Shown in pieces: positions 51,031-59,338 of a DNA stretch of 64,000 nucleotides; position 1 is the stretch's first letter, and the number at the start of each line of letters is the position of its first letter. The notes below the pieces were generated by a model. The model searched no databases. It was not told where the DNA came from and saw only the letters and a program-made list of their open reading frames with translations. The stretch spans positions 1 to 64,000 of the forward strand of contig JAFRTG010000015.1 in assembly GCA_017427265.1 (NCBI GenBank), read 5' to 3'. Made by a program: the position numbers and the translations under genes. Origin of the DNA: Oscillospiraceae bacterium (GTDB lineage: Bacteria; Bacillota; Clostridia; Oscillospirales; Ruminococcaceae).

Positions 51031-52194
51031 ATGAATACGATTCAGGCAACCGATCAGTATACGATGAAGGCCTTCGGCCGGATTCCGCTGGTCGAGGCGC
51101 AGGGCAAGAACTGTACCTGCACCGATGAAAACGGCAAAACCTATATTGATTTCGGCAGCGGCATCGGCTGCAATGTTCTGGGCTGGAGCAATGATGCATG
51201 GGTAAACGCAGTGTGTTCGCAGGTGCAGAAGCTGCAGCACGCCTGCAATTATTACTACACCCAGCCGCAGGCAGAGCTCGCCGAGAAGCTCGCAAAGGCA
51301 ACCGGTTTCTCGCGGATGTTCTTCGGAAACTCCGGTGCCGAGGCCAATGAATGCGCGATCAAGGTCGCAAGAAAATACAGCTCTGACAAATACGGCAAGG
51401 AGCGCGGAACGGTGATCTCGCTGGTCAACAGCTTCCACGGCAGAACGATTGCGACGCTCGCTGCAACCGGTCAGGATGTGTTCCACCAGTATTTTTATCC
51501 GTTCCCGACGGGTCATGTGTTTGCAAAGGCCAATGACCTCGATGACCTGAAATCCAAGCTGGACGGCACCGTCTGCGGCATCATGATCGAGGTCATCCAG
51601 GGTGAGGGCGGTGTCTGCGCACTCGATCAGGATTATGTGCAGGCGATCCGCAAAATCTGCGATGAGCAGGATATCATCCTCATCATTGACGAGGTGCAGA
51701 CCGGCTGCGGACGTACCGGTACATTCCTCGCGCAGGAGCAGTTCGGTGTGCAGGCCGATGTGACGACAATGGCAAAGGCCATCGGCGGCGGTTTGCCGAT
51801 CGGCATCTGCCTGGTCAATGAAAAGTGCGCAGATGTCATTACGCCGGGTACGCACGGTTCGACATTCGGCGGAAATCCGGTTGTCTGTGCCGGTGCAGTT
51901 GCGGTGCTTGATACTGTGACAGCGCCCGGCTTCCTCGATTCTGTCAAGGAAAAGGCTGCATATCTTCGCGGTGAGCTGGAAAAGATTCCGGAGATCGAAA
52001 GCCTTTCCGGCATCGGCATGATGATCGGCATGACGCTGAAAACCAAGGATGCACACGATGTCATGGTTGCAGCAAATGACGCCGGCCTGCTTGTGCTGAC
52101 CGCCAAGGAAAAGCTGCGTCTGCTGCCGCCGCTCACAATTACGAAAGAAGAAATGGATGCAGGACTTGCGATTTTGCGCAAGGTGCTTGCTTAA
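51031..52194 (+). CDS. argD: Acetylornithine aminotransferase
   Basis: 387 aa from ATG 51031 (AAAGGAG 7 bp upstream). PLP-dependent class III aminotransferase that makes N-acetylornithine from the semialdehyde. GNSGAEANECAIKVARKY, IIDEVQTGCGRTG (PLP Asp) and TMAKAIGGGLPIG (Schiff-base Lys) are present. Standard length. Confidence 0.95.
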   Translation: MNTIQATDQYTMKAFGRIPLVEAQGKNCTCTDENGKTYIDFGSGIGCNVLGWSNDAWVNAVCSQVQKLQHACNYYYTQPQAELAEKLAKATGFSRMFFGNSGAEANECAIKVARKYSSDKYGKERGTVISLVNSFHGRTIATLAATGQDVFHQYFYPFPTGHVFAKANDLDDLKSKLDGTVCGIMIEVIQGEGGVCALDQDYVQAIRKICDEQDIILIIDEVQTGCGRTGTFLAQEQFGVQADVTTMAKAIGGGLPIGICLVNEKCADVITPGTHGSTFGGNPVVCAGAVAVLDTVTAPGFLDSVKEKAAYLRGELEKIPEIESLSGIGMMIGMTLKTKDAHDVMVAANDAGLLVLTAKEKLRLLPPLTITKEEMDAGLAILRKVLA

Positions 52195-52221
52195 CTGATT
52201 TAGGGGAAAGGACGATCTATT

Positions 52222-53133
52222 ATGAAGCATCTGCTGAAAATGCTTGATCTTTCAAGCGAAGAAATCATTGATCTGCTCAACCTTGCAGATCAGCTGAAAT
52301 ACGAGCGGAATCACGGTATTCCGCATCCGCATCTCGCAGGCAAGACCCTCGGAATGATCTTCCAGAAGGCTTCCACCCGTACCCGCGTCTCCTTTGAAAC
52401 CGGTATGACGCAGCTCGGCGGTTATCCGCTGTTCCTCTCCTCGAACGATCTGCAGATCGGACGCGGCGAGCCGGTACAGGATACTGCGCGCGTGCTGTCC
52501 CGCTATCTGGACGGTATCATGATCCGGACCTTTGCACAGCAGGAGGTCGAGGATCTGGCAAAGTACGGCACCATTCCGATCATCAACGGTCTGACAGACT
52601 TCTGCCATCCGTGTCAGGTGCTGGCTGATCTCATGACAATCCGTGAGTATAAGGGCAGCTTCCAGGGACTGAAAATGTGCTACATCGGCGACGGCAACAA
52701 CATGGCAAATTCCCTGATTGTCGGCGGTCTGAAGGTCGGCATGGAGGTTTCCGTGGCCTGCCCGAACGACTATCAGCCGGATCCGGTCGTGCTTGATTTT
52801 GCGAAGAAAAACGGCGGTTTCTCCATGACGGACAGCCCGGTCGAGGCGGCTGTCAATGCAGACGTCATCTTCACGGATGTCTGGGCGTCGATGGGTCAGG
52901 AGGGCGAAGCCGAAAAGCGCCGCATCGCCTTCAATGGCTATCAGGTCAATGACGAGGTGCTCGGCGCTGCGCATGAGGAGTGCATGGTACAGCACTGCCT
53001 GCCTGCACACCGCGGCGAGGAGATCACGGAAAAGGTCTTTGAGGCACACGCAAACGAGATCTTCGATGAAGCAGAGAACCGTCTGCACGCACAGAAGGCT
53101 GTGCTTGTCAAGGTGCTCGGCAATCACGAGTAA
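52222..53133 (+). CDS. argF: Ornithine carbamoyltransferase
   Basis: 303 aa. Forms citrulline from ornithine and carbamoyl phosphate. Carbamoyl-phosphate loop FQKASTRTRVSFE (~53-65), HPCQVLADL and the ornithine-binding HCLPAHRGEE are intact. Last gene of the arg series; a terminator follows at 53145-53180. Confidence 0.96.
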   Translation: MKHLLKMLDLSSEEIIDLLNLADQLKYERNHGIPHPHLAGKTLGMIFQKASTRTRVSFETGMTQLGGYPLFLSSNDLQIGRGEPVQDTARVLSRYLDGIMIRTFAQQEVEDLAKYGTIPIINGLTDFCHPCQVLADLMTIREYKGSFQGLKMCYIGDGNNMANSLIVGGLKVGMEVSVACPNDYQPDPVVLDFAKKNGGFSMTDSPVEAAVNADVIFTDVWASMGQEGEAEKRRIAFNGYQVNDEVLGAAHEECMVQHCLPAHRGEEITEKVFEAHANEIFDEAENRLHAQKAVLVKVLGNHE

Positions 53134-53144
53134 GAACATGAAAA

Positions 53145-53180
53145 CCGCCGGTATGTTCCATGCATACCGGCGGAAATTTT
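53145..53180 (+). terminator. Terminator of arg cluster
   Basis: 11 bp perfect stem CCGCCGGTATG / CATACCGGCGG, 7 nt loop, then AAATTTTAT, 11 bp after the argF stop. Confidence 0.85.
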
Positions 53181-53186
53181 ATCTGA

Positions 53187-53235
53187 TAAAGAGGTATCTT
53201 CGTTGGATTGATCATCGCGCAGCGATACCTTTTTC
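53187..53235 (-). repeat. Dispersed intergenic repeat, copy B
   Basis: Minus strand reads GAAAAAGGTATCGCTGCGCG, then ATGATCAATCCA and GATACCTCTTTATCA. Its first 25 bp (53211-53235) are an exact inverted match to 55041-55065, on the other side of prfC. The GATCAATCCA part matches copy A at 1756-1794. Confidence 0.6.
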
Positions 53236-53245
53236 TGCAAGCTGA

Positions 53246-53274
53246 AATGCCTCCCTTTCCGGGAGGCATTTTCA
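53246..53274. terminator. Terminator of prfC (bidirectional hairpin)
   Basis: 10 bp perfect stem AATGCCTCCC / GGGAGGCATT with a 5 nt loop and short T runs on both sides. Confidence 0.75.
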
Positions 53275-53288
53275 ATGGATATTCTGCT

Positions 53289-54878
53289 TTAATTCTTGCT
53301 GAAATCGCGGAGCTCCAGCCCCTCATTGCGCTCTGTTGCCCAGCGGATATTCCACTCGCTTGTGAAGAGCAGCAGATACTGGTCGCGGAAATCCTGCACC
53401 AGTTTGGTATCCTCTGTGATAATCAGCTGCGGCTTTTTGTCGGTCGGAATGCCGCCGATCCAGCGGATATACTGATAGCTGAGCGGTTCGCGGATGATCT
53501 CGACATTGTATTCGGTGCGCATCCGGTGCTCAAAGACCTCGAACTGCAGCACGCCGACCACGCCGACGATGACTTCTTCCATACCGGTTTCCGGTTCGTG
53601 GAAAATTTGAATGGCGCCCTCCTGCGCGATCTGCATGACGCCCTTGACGAACTGCTTGCGCTTCATGGTGTCCTTGTGGCGGACACGGGCGAAGTGTTCC
53701 GGCGCAAAGGTCGGAATGCCCTCGAAGCGGATTTTGCGGTTCGGAGCACAGATCGTATCACCGATGGAGAACAGACCCGGATCAAACACGCCGATGATAT
53801 CGCCGGCAAAGGCCTCGTCGATAATCTCGCGGTTTTCAGCCATCATCATCTGCGGCTGGGAAAGGCGCATTTTCTTGTCGCCCTGTACGTGATAGACTTC
53901 CATATCGCGCGTGAATTTGCCTGAGCAGATGCGCAGGAACGTCACGCGGTCGCGGTGCGCCTTATTCATGTTCGCCTGAATCTTGAACACAAATGCGGAG
54001 AAGCTCTCGTCGAACGGAGAGACTGTTTCGCCGTCCGCAACACGGGCGAGCGGAGGCGGCGTCAGCTCCAGAAAACGCTTGAGGAACGGTTCAACGCCGA
54101 AGTTCGTCAGCGCGGAGCCGAAGAAAACAGGGGAGAGCGTACCGTTCTGAATGGCCTCGCGGTCGAAATCCTCGGAGGCGCCGTCAAGCAGCTCGATATC
54201 CTCAATCAGCTGTGCGTGGTTATCCTTGCCGATCAGTGCTGCAAGCGACGGATCGTCCGGTGTAACTTCTGTTTTGGAGACGGTATGCATACCGCCGGTG
54301 CCCTCAAAGGAGAGAATATGCCGGCTTTCCAGATCAAAGACGCCGCGGAAATCCTTGCCGCAGCCGATCGGCCAGTTGACGGCATAGGTTTTGATGCCGA
54401 GCTCGCGCTCAATCTCCTCAAGCAGATCAAAGGGATTCTGCGCTTCGCGGTCCATCTTGTTGATAAAGGTAAAGATCGGGATATGCCGCATGACGCAGAC
54501 ATGGAACAGCTTTCTTGTCTGCGGCTCGACGCCCTTTGCAGCGTCAATGACCATGATCGCGGCGTCGGCGGCCATGAGTGTGCGGTAGGTATCCTCGGAA
54601 AAGTCCTGATGTCCGGGGGTATCGAGGATGTTGATGCAGCATCCGTCATATTCAAACTGCATGACGGACGAGGTGACGGAAATTCCGCGCTGCTTCTCAA
54701 TTTCCATCCAGTCGGAGACCGCATGGCGGGCGTTCTTTTTGCCCTTGACCGCGCCTGCCATCGAGATTGCGCCGCCGTAGAGCAGCAGCTTTTCGGTCAG
54801 TGTTGTTTTACCGGCGTCCGGGTGCGAGATAATCGCAAAGGTTCTGCGCCGCCGGATTTCTTCTTCCATCGTTCGCAA
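53289..54878 (-). CDS. prfC: Peptide chain release factor 3
   Basis: 529 aa from a TTG at 54878, chosen because GGAGG lies 9 bp upstream; the ATG three codons later is 18 bp away. Translational GTPase that recycles RF1/RF2 from the ribosome. G1 SHPDAGKTT, G2 region QRGISVTSSVMQF, G3 DTPGHQDFSEDT and G4 NKMD are present, with the RF3-specific C-terminal domain. Flanked by inverted copies of a dispersed repeat. Confidence 0.94.
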   Translation of the reverse strand: MRTMEEEIRRRRTFAIISHPDAGKTTLTEKLLLYGGAISMAGAVKGKKNARHAVSDWMEIEKQRGISVTSSVMQFEYDGCCINILDTPGHQDFSEDTYRTLMAADAAIMVIDAAKGVEPQTRKLFHVCVMRHIPIFTFINKMDREAQNPFDLLEEIERELGIKTYAVNWPIGCGKDFRGVFDLESRHILSFEGTGGMHTVSKTEVTPDDPSLAALIGKDNHAQLIEDIELLDGASEDFDREAIQNGTLSPVFFGSALTNFGVEPFLKRFLELTPPPLARVADGETVSPFDESFSAFVFKIQANMNKAHRDRVTFLRICSGKFTRDMEVYHVQGDKKMRLSQPQMMMAENREIIDEAFAGDIIGVFDPGLFSIGDTICAPNRKIRFEGIPTFAPEHFARVRHKDTMKRKQFVKGVMQIAQEGAIQIFHEPETGMEEVIVGVVGVLQFEVFEHRMRTEYNVEIIREPLSYQYIRWIGGIPTDKKPQLIITEDTKLVQDFRDQYLLLFTSEWNIRWATERNEGLELRDFSKN

Positions 54879-54932
54879 GGTCTGATTCCTCCGTTTTCCT
54901 TTCACTCAGTTTTCATTTGCCATAACCATATT

Positions 54933-54961
54933 ATTATACCATATTTTAGAGCGGGATGCAA
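54933..54961 (-). promoter_or_regulatory. Promoter of prfC
   Basis: Minus strand: TTGCAT (54956-54961), 17 bp spacer, TATAAT (54933-54938). Confidence 0.75.
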
Positions 54962-54992
54962 CTGTTTTTTCAAAAAAGTCCCGCATACAGCC

Positions 54993-55030
54993 AGAAAAAA
55001 GCCTGAGAGCAGATACAGCTGCTTTCAGGC
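54993..55030 (-). terminator. Terminator of 204-aa secreted protein gene
   Basis: Stem GCCTGAAAGCAG / CTGCTCTCAGGC on the minus strand followed by TTTTTTCTGG. About 110 bp after the stop, beyond repeat copy C. Confidence 0.75.
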
Positions 55031-55040
55031 TCAGTTTTTA

Positions 55041-55148
55041 GAAAAAGGTATCGCTGCGCGATGATTTATGATGAGGGTTTTGCCCGTAAACTCCCACTGA
55101 GGACGTATCCCCATTCTCACTCCATCGGAAATACCGCTTTATCAAGAA
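55041..55148 (+). repeat. Dispersed intergenic repeat, copy C (extended)
   Basis: Begins with the same 25 bp as copy B (inverted), then ~54 bp of extra sequence, then CTCCATCGGAAATACCGC and TTTATCA matching the far end of copies A and B. It overlaps the last codons of the minus-strand gene at 55142. Confidence 0.5.
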
Positions 55149-55756
55149 ACTGCGTCTGTGAGATTATAATGTGCCAGAACATCTGCCCACGCGGAAAAGC
55201 CCCAGTCCTCCGGCGTATCATGTTCCCCGCGGCAGGCCATCGTGACAGGTTCGGTATCCGGCTGACAGAGAAAAACATTCAGCACTTTGTGATCGCGGTT
55301 CAGTTCAATCAGATATTCCATGCCCTCTGAAACGGCGTGGCGGCTGAGCATATCAGTACCGAAGCCGCCGTCATCCCGGATCGTACCGTGAATGACCTGC
55401 CGGTCGGTCGGGTGCTCTGCAAAATAGATTTCGGCCTCCATTTTGAATGTGAGTGCAGCGGTCGGCGTGGCATCCGCTTTGTACGGTACCGTTTCTGCGC
55501 TGATATCATTCGTAAATGTCGATTTGACGGGTTTTCCGAAAATGTACAGGGCGTATTCCAGCTTGCCCGTGACCGGATGCGTGCAGACATCGTAGGCATA
55601 GCCGAGCCCGGTGAAATGTGTATTCTCATTCCGGTTCCGGATACAGCATACGGGCGTATGACTGAGCGCGTCAACGGCGAACCGGTCTGCGGCAGCCATG
55701 CCGCCCCAGATCAGCAGCAGCATGAGCACAATGATGGCTGCGCGTTTTCGTTTCAA
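55142..55756 (-). CDS. Secreted or membrane-anchored protein of unknown function
   Basis: 204 aa from a TTG at 55756, which has GGGAGG 7 bp upstream and no ATG alternative nearby. Hydrophobic segment ~8-24 acts as signal or anchor. The exported part is beta-rich with two adjacent cysteines (HTPVCCIRN) and no family I recognise. Own promoter at 55791-55819 and terminator at 54993-55030. Confidence 0.72.
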   Translation of the reverse strand: MKRKRAAIIVLMLLLIWGGMAAADRFAVDALSHTPVCCIRNRNENTHFTGLGYAYDVCTHPVTGKLEYALYIFGKPVKSTFTNDISAETVPYKADATPTAALTFKMEAEIYFAEHPTDRQVIHGTIRDDGGFGTDMLSRHAVSEGMEYLIELNRDHKVLNVFLCQPDTEPVTMACRGEHDTPEDWGFSAWADVLAHYNLTDAVS

Positions 55757-55790
55757 GCGAATCCCTCCCTGTGCCTGTTAAGATATTGTT

Positions 55791-55819
55791 ATTATACAGC
55801 AGGATTCTGATTCTGTCAA
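55791..55819 (-). promoter_or_regulatory. Promoter of 204-aa protein gene
   Basis: Minus strand: TTGACA (55814-55819), 17 bp spacer, TATAAT (55791-55796). Consensus match. Confidence 0.85.
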
Positions 55820-56031
55820 CACAGAAGCATTCAGACGGAGCGTCGCTTCGGGGATATTTCAAAAAAGGAATCTGCTTCGCGGATGCGGCTATAGAGCGGG
55901 CGCGTATTTTGACATCGCCGGATGACAGAAAGACCGCACATTGTCTGCCCCTGCTTTTTGCGTGACAAATCCGCAAAATGCTGCATAGGATAGACCAAAC
56001 GGCAGAAGCCGTCACAAAACGGGAGGTCTTT

Positions 56032-57084
56032 ATGCAGAATATGTATTTTCTGGGCGGGGCATCGCCCGCAGGCTTTGAAACGTCTTTCTGGTCGGAGCAT
56101 ACCGCCTTTTATGGCTTTTATCTCAAGGGCGGGCCGGGGACGGGCAAATCGACACTTCTGAAAAAGATTGCAGCGGCTTTTCCGGAAGAACCGGTTTCGG
56201 TGTATCACTGCGCTTCCGATCCGCAGTCGCTGGACGCCGTCGTTCTGGAGTCACGCGGCGTTTATATTGCAGATGCGACCGCACCGCACGAGGCCGGTAC
56301 GCCGCTGCCCTGCGTGACCGGCGAACTCGTCGATCTTGCTGCAGGACTGCATTCCGAGCTGCTGCAGGAATCAGCCGGGGAGATTCGCAGTTCTTATCGG
56401 GAGAACTGTTCGCTGCATCAGCAGGCGCGGAAGGGCTTTGCGGGCATCGCCGCAATGGAAGCGCAGGTTGATGCAGTCGGCACGGCGGCACTGGATGCAG
56501 AGAAGCTCTGCGGGTTTGCGGAGCGTCTTGCGGGCAGACTGCTCCCGAAGCGGCAGGCGCAGCAGGGAAAGCTGCTGTTCCGGCAGCGGATTGCGGTGAC
56601 GCCGAAGGGCAGACTTGCATTTCTGCCGCCGGAGCACGATCTGATTCTGCTGCGCGACAGCGTCGGGACGGCCTCTGCGGCTCTGCTCCGTCAGCTTGCG
56701 GACGCGGCTGCGGTGCGCGGTCTGCGCTGCGAGGTCACACGGTCGCTGACCTTGCCGGAGCGTCCGCCGGTGCTGGTCTGTCTGCCGGAGCAAAAGCTGA
56801 CAGTTGCTGCGGAACATGCGCTTCCTGCGGATCCGGCCGTATCGCCGGTTTCCGTAATCCGGATGCAGCGCTTTTATCACAGCGAGATGCTTCGCCGTCA
56901 CCGGACGCTGCTGCGGTTCTGCAAAAAGACAGCAGAATCTGCTGAAATGAGAACAGCAGAGCTGCTTGCCGAAGCACTGCGGGTACATGATGCATTGGAG
57001 GCATATTATATCCGTGCACTGCATCAGCCGTTCCTCGACCGTACAGCTGCGGAGCTGATTGACCGTATCCGCGCCCGCAGCTGA
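56032..57084 (+). CDS. P-loop ATPase of the PRK06851 type
   Basis: 350 aa from ATG 56032 (GGGAGG upstream). Walker A GGPGTGKST at residues ~33-41 near the N-terminus, followed by HCASDPQSLDAVVLESRGVYIADATAPHE. The second half looks like a weaker repeat of the fold without a clear P-loop. The pattern recalls the PRK06851 family of predicted ATPases found in spore-forming and other Firmicutes; the role is unknown. A shared terminator hairpin lies at 57103-57130. Confidence 0.78.
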   Translation: MQNMYFLGGASPAGFETSFWSEHTAFYGFYLKGGPGTGKSTLLKKIAAAFPEEPVSVYHCASDPQSLDAVVLESRGVYIADATAPHEAGTPLPCVTGELVDLAAGLHSELLQESAGEIRSSYRENCSLHQQARKGFAGIAAMEAQVDAVGTAALDAEKLCGFAERLAGRLLPKRQAQQGKLLFRQRIAVTPKGRLAFLPPEHDLILLRDSVGTASAALLRQLADAAAVRGLRCEVTRSLTLPERPPVLVCLPEQKLTVAAEHALPADPAVSPVSVIRMQRFYHSEMLRRHRTLLRFCKKTAESAEMRTAELLAEALRVHDALEAYYIRALHQPFLDRTAAELIDRIRARS

Positions 57085-57102
57085 ACACTGTCCGTATGAA
57101 AA

Positions 57103-57130
57103 AAGGCGCTGATGCGAAAATCAGCGCCTT
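57103..57130. terminator. Bidirectional terminator between ATPase and DUF6472 genes
   Basis: 11 bp perfect stem AAGGCGCTGAT / ATCAGCGCCTT. The minus side is followed by TTTTTTCAT, the plus side by AGCTTTTG. Confidence 0.85.
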
Positions 57131-57143
57131 AGCTTTTGATTTC

Positions 57144-57314
57144 TTACTGTTTCCGCGCAATCCGGTACTCATCGCCGTCGCGGTAATACGGACAGTGCGC
57201 ACGGTGATCCTGCATGAAGCGTGCGTATTCGTCCTCATCCAGATTCATCTCGCAGACATAGCAGTCCCAGTCCTCGTCGTATGCATTATAAGCACAGGTA
57301 TCACAATCATTCAT
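57144..57314 (-). CDS. DUF6472 family protein (small cysteine-containing protein)
   Basis: 56 aa. Begins MNDCDTCAYNAYDEDWDCYVCEMNLDEDE and ends near CPYYRDGDEY, with paired cysteines (CDTC, C..C, C) suited to a small zinc site. The pattern matches DUF6472 as I recall it. Its ATG lies inside the end of the preceding membrane-protein gene (8 bp overlap, ATGAATGA), showing translational coupling. Confidence 0.8.
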   Translation of the reverse strand: MNDCDTCAYNAYDEDWDCYVCEMNLDEDEYARFMQDHRAHCPYYRDGDEYRIARKQ

Positions 57315-57615
57315 TGCGGTGACTCCGTTTCTTTAAGACTGCCAAAACGATGCTTGCGGCAGCAGTTGCGCCCATGCCGATCAGGCAGAGGATATTTCCC
57401 TTCCACAGTCCGAGCAGTCCGCCGATCAGCGGCGAAAGCGCGACGACAGCGGTAATCGCTGCAATCCGTTTGGTTTGTCCTTTTTTATCCTTCCGCCGCA
57501 GTGTCGGCTCGACACGGCCGGGCAGGAGCTTATGATTTCCGCCGGAGAGTGCCGCCGCATAGAGCAGCAGCGCAGCACCGAAAATCAGCATCAGAACCGA
57601 AAAACCGTTATCCAT
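57307..57615 (-). CDS. Small membrane protein, three helices
   Basis: 102 aa. Membrane segments ~6-24, ~50-70 and ~74-93 with a basic loop between the first two (RVEPTLRRKDKKGQTKR). Not recognised. It lies 23 bp downstream of the asparagine synthetase-like gene and overlaps the DUF6472 gene, forming a three-gene operon. Confidence 0.72.
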   Translation of the reverse strand: MDNGFSVLMLIFGAALLLYAAALSGGNHKLLPGRVEPTLRRKDKKGQTKRIAAITAVVALSPLIGGLLGLWKGNILCLIGMGATAAASIVLAVLKKRSHRNE

Positions 57616-57638
57616 AATACGCTCCTTTCCCTTTCAGG

Positions 57639-59177
57639 TCAGCGTTTTACGAAATACTCCTCATACCATACAAGGAAGGTGTAAATTGTCCAGATCTTGC
57701 GCCAGAGATCAGAGTTGCCGCCGACATATTCGTCATAGATCGCCTGCACCTGCTCCGGCTTGAAGAATTTTGCGCAGATATCGCTTGCGAGCAGTCGGCG
57801 GACATCGCCGTTATACTGCTCATCGGCAAGCCAGAGGCGGATCGGCACAATGAAGCCGAGCTTCTTGCGGAATGCGATTTCTTCCGGCAGTACCTTGGCA
57901 GCAGCCGTCCGGAACGCGACCTTGTTCTGCTCCTCCGTGACCTTATATTCTGCCGGCATCCGCGACGCAATGTCAAAAATGCGGCGGTCTGTCAGCGGCA
58001 TCCGGATTTCAAGGCCGGCGGCGGTGCTCATTTTGTCCACATTGAGATAGATATCGCCCTCCAGCCAGATCCGGATATCAATATCGGCCATTCTGGTCAG
58101 CGGGTCAAGGCCTTCCGTTTCGTCATAAATATGCTCCACAAGTCTGATCGGCAGAACCTCCGGGTTATAGTGCTGCAGAATCCGCTCCTTCTCGTCCTCC
58201 TTCATGATGTTCGTATTGCCGACATAGAAGGTTCTGAGATTGTCGCCGTAACGCTCTGCATTGCGGTACATATTGTAGCCGCCGAAGAATTCGTCCGCAC
58301 CCTCACCGGAATAGCACAGCTTGGTATGCTCTGCCGTTGCAAGGCAGCCGAGCGTGAATACGATTGCGGATGCATCACCGAGCGGCTGCTCCATGTTGTA
58401 CATTACATAGGGTACAATGTCAAAATACTGCTGCGGCGTAATTTTTGCAACGGAATGCTCCACGCCGAGCAGCTTGGCCGTTTGAGCCGCAATCCGGGAT
58501 TCGTCAAAGCGCTCCTCGTCGTAGCCGCAGGAATCCGCGCGCTTTGCATCGGACATCGCCAGCACGTAGGAGGAATCCACACCGCCCGAAAGAAACGATT
58601 CTGCCGTTTCGTCCGGTGTTTTGACCTCGCGCATCATCTGCGCAAGCGTTTCGTGAATCTCGTCGGCATATTCCGCTACGGATTTGCTGCGGTCCGTGTG
58701 ATAGGAAGGCGCCCAGTAACGGGTAATCTGCAGCTGACCGTTCTGCCATTCGAGCAGACAGCCCGGCATCAGCTTTTTCAGACCCTTGAAGAAGGTGTCC
58801 TCTCCCGCGACATAGGTCAGCGAAAGATAAATCTGCAGCATTTCCTCATTCAGCTCGCGGACAAAGCCTTCCTGCCCGATGATGTCGCGGATCATGGTGC
58901 CGTAAAGCAGGCGGCCGTCCGCAGTCTGATAATAGTAAAACGGCTTGGTGCCGAAGTGATCGCGGAAGCAGACGGTCTTGTCCGATTCTGTATCCCGGAG
59001 CGCGAACGCAAACATGCCGTAAAGATGATCCGGCAGCGCATTGCCCCATTTTTCATAGCCCTTTGTCAGGATCTGCTGTTCCCGTTCCGCACGGGAGAGC
59101 GTTTTGTCAAGGGAGAGTGCATCGCAGAGCGCTTCCCAGTTGCGGATATGACCGCGGTAGGTTTTCAGTTCAATCAT
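57639..59177 (-). CDS. Asparagine synthetase-like protein without glutaminase cysteine
   Basis: 512 aa. The synthetase half is complete: PPi loop SFLSGGVDSSYV, YSGEGADEFFGGYN and the C-terminal helices. The N-terminal glutaminase half lacks its first ~70 residues, including the Cys2 nucleophile and the NGE motif: the protein starts MIELKTYRGHIRNWEAL, which aligns with the NGEIYNWREL region of AsnB. GAGGTG with good spacing before this ATG and no upstream coding sequence argue against a missed start. It probably uses ammonia or a separate amidotransferase, or modifies a different carboxylate. Promoter at 59284-59312. Confidence 0.85.
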   Translation of the reverse strand: MIELKTYRGHIRNWEALCDALSLDKTLSRAEREQQILTKGYEKWGNALPDHLYGMFAFALRDTESDKTVCFRDHFGTKPFYYYQTADGRLLYGTMIRDIIGQEGFVRELNEEMLQIYLSLTYVAGEDTFFKGLKKLMPGCLLEWQNGQLQITRYWAPSYHTDRSKSVAEYADEIHETLAQMMREVKTPDETAESFLSGGVDSSYVLAMSDAKRADSCGYDEERFDESRIAAQTAKLLGVEHSVAKITPQQYFDIVPYVMYNMEQPLGDASAIVFTLGCLATAEHTKLCYSGEGADEFFGGYNMYRNAERYGDNLRTFYVGNTNIMKEDEKERILQHYNPEVLPIRLVEHIYDETEGLDPLTRMADIDIRIWLEGDIYLNVDKMSTAAGLEIRMPLTDRRIFDIASRMPAEYKVTEEQNKVAFRTAAAKVLPEEIAFRKKLGFIVPIRLWLADEQYNGDVRRLLASDICAKFFKPEQVQAIYDEYVGGNSDLWRKIWTIYTFLVWYEEYFVKR

Positions 59178-59283
59178 GTTCTTTCACCTCAGAACGCCCC
59201 CGCAGCCGGCAGGGGCAGAATCGGAAAGCACTGCTGCTTTTGCGGGTGCCTTCGCTGTTTTTCCTTATGCATAAACCATTGCA

Positions 59284-59312
59284 AGTATACCATATCTGCC
59301 GCGGATTGTCAA
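59284..59312 (-). promoter_or_regulatory. Promoter of asparagine synthetase-like operon
   Basis: Minus strand: TTGACA (59307-59312), 17 bp spacer, TATACT (59284-59289). Confidence 0.8.
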
Positions 59313-59338
59313 GCAAAAATGAATGTCCGGCTGTGATG

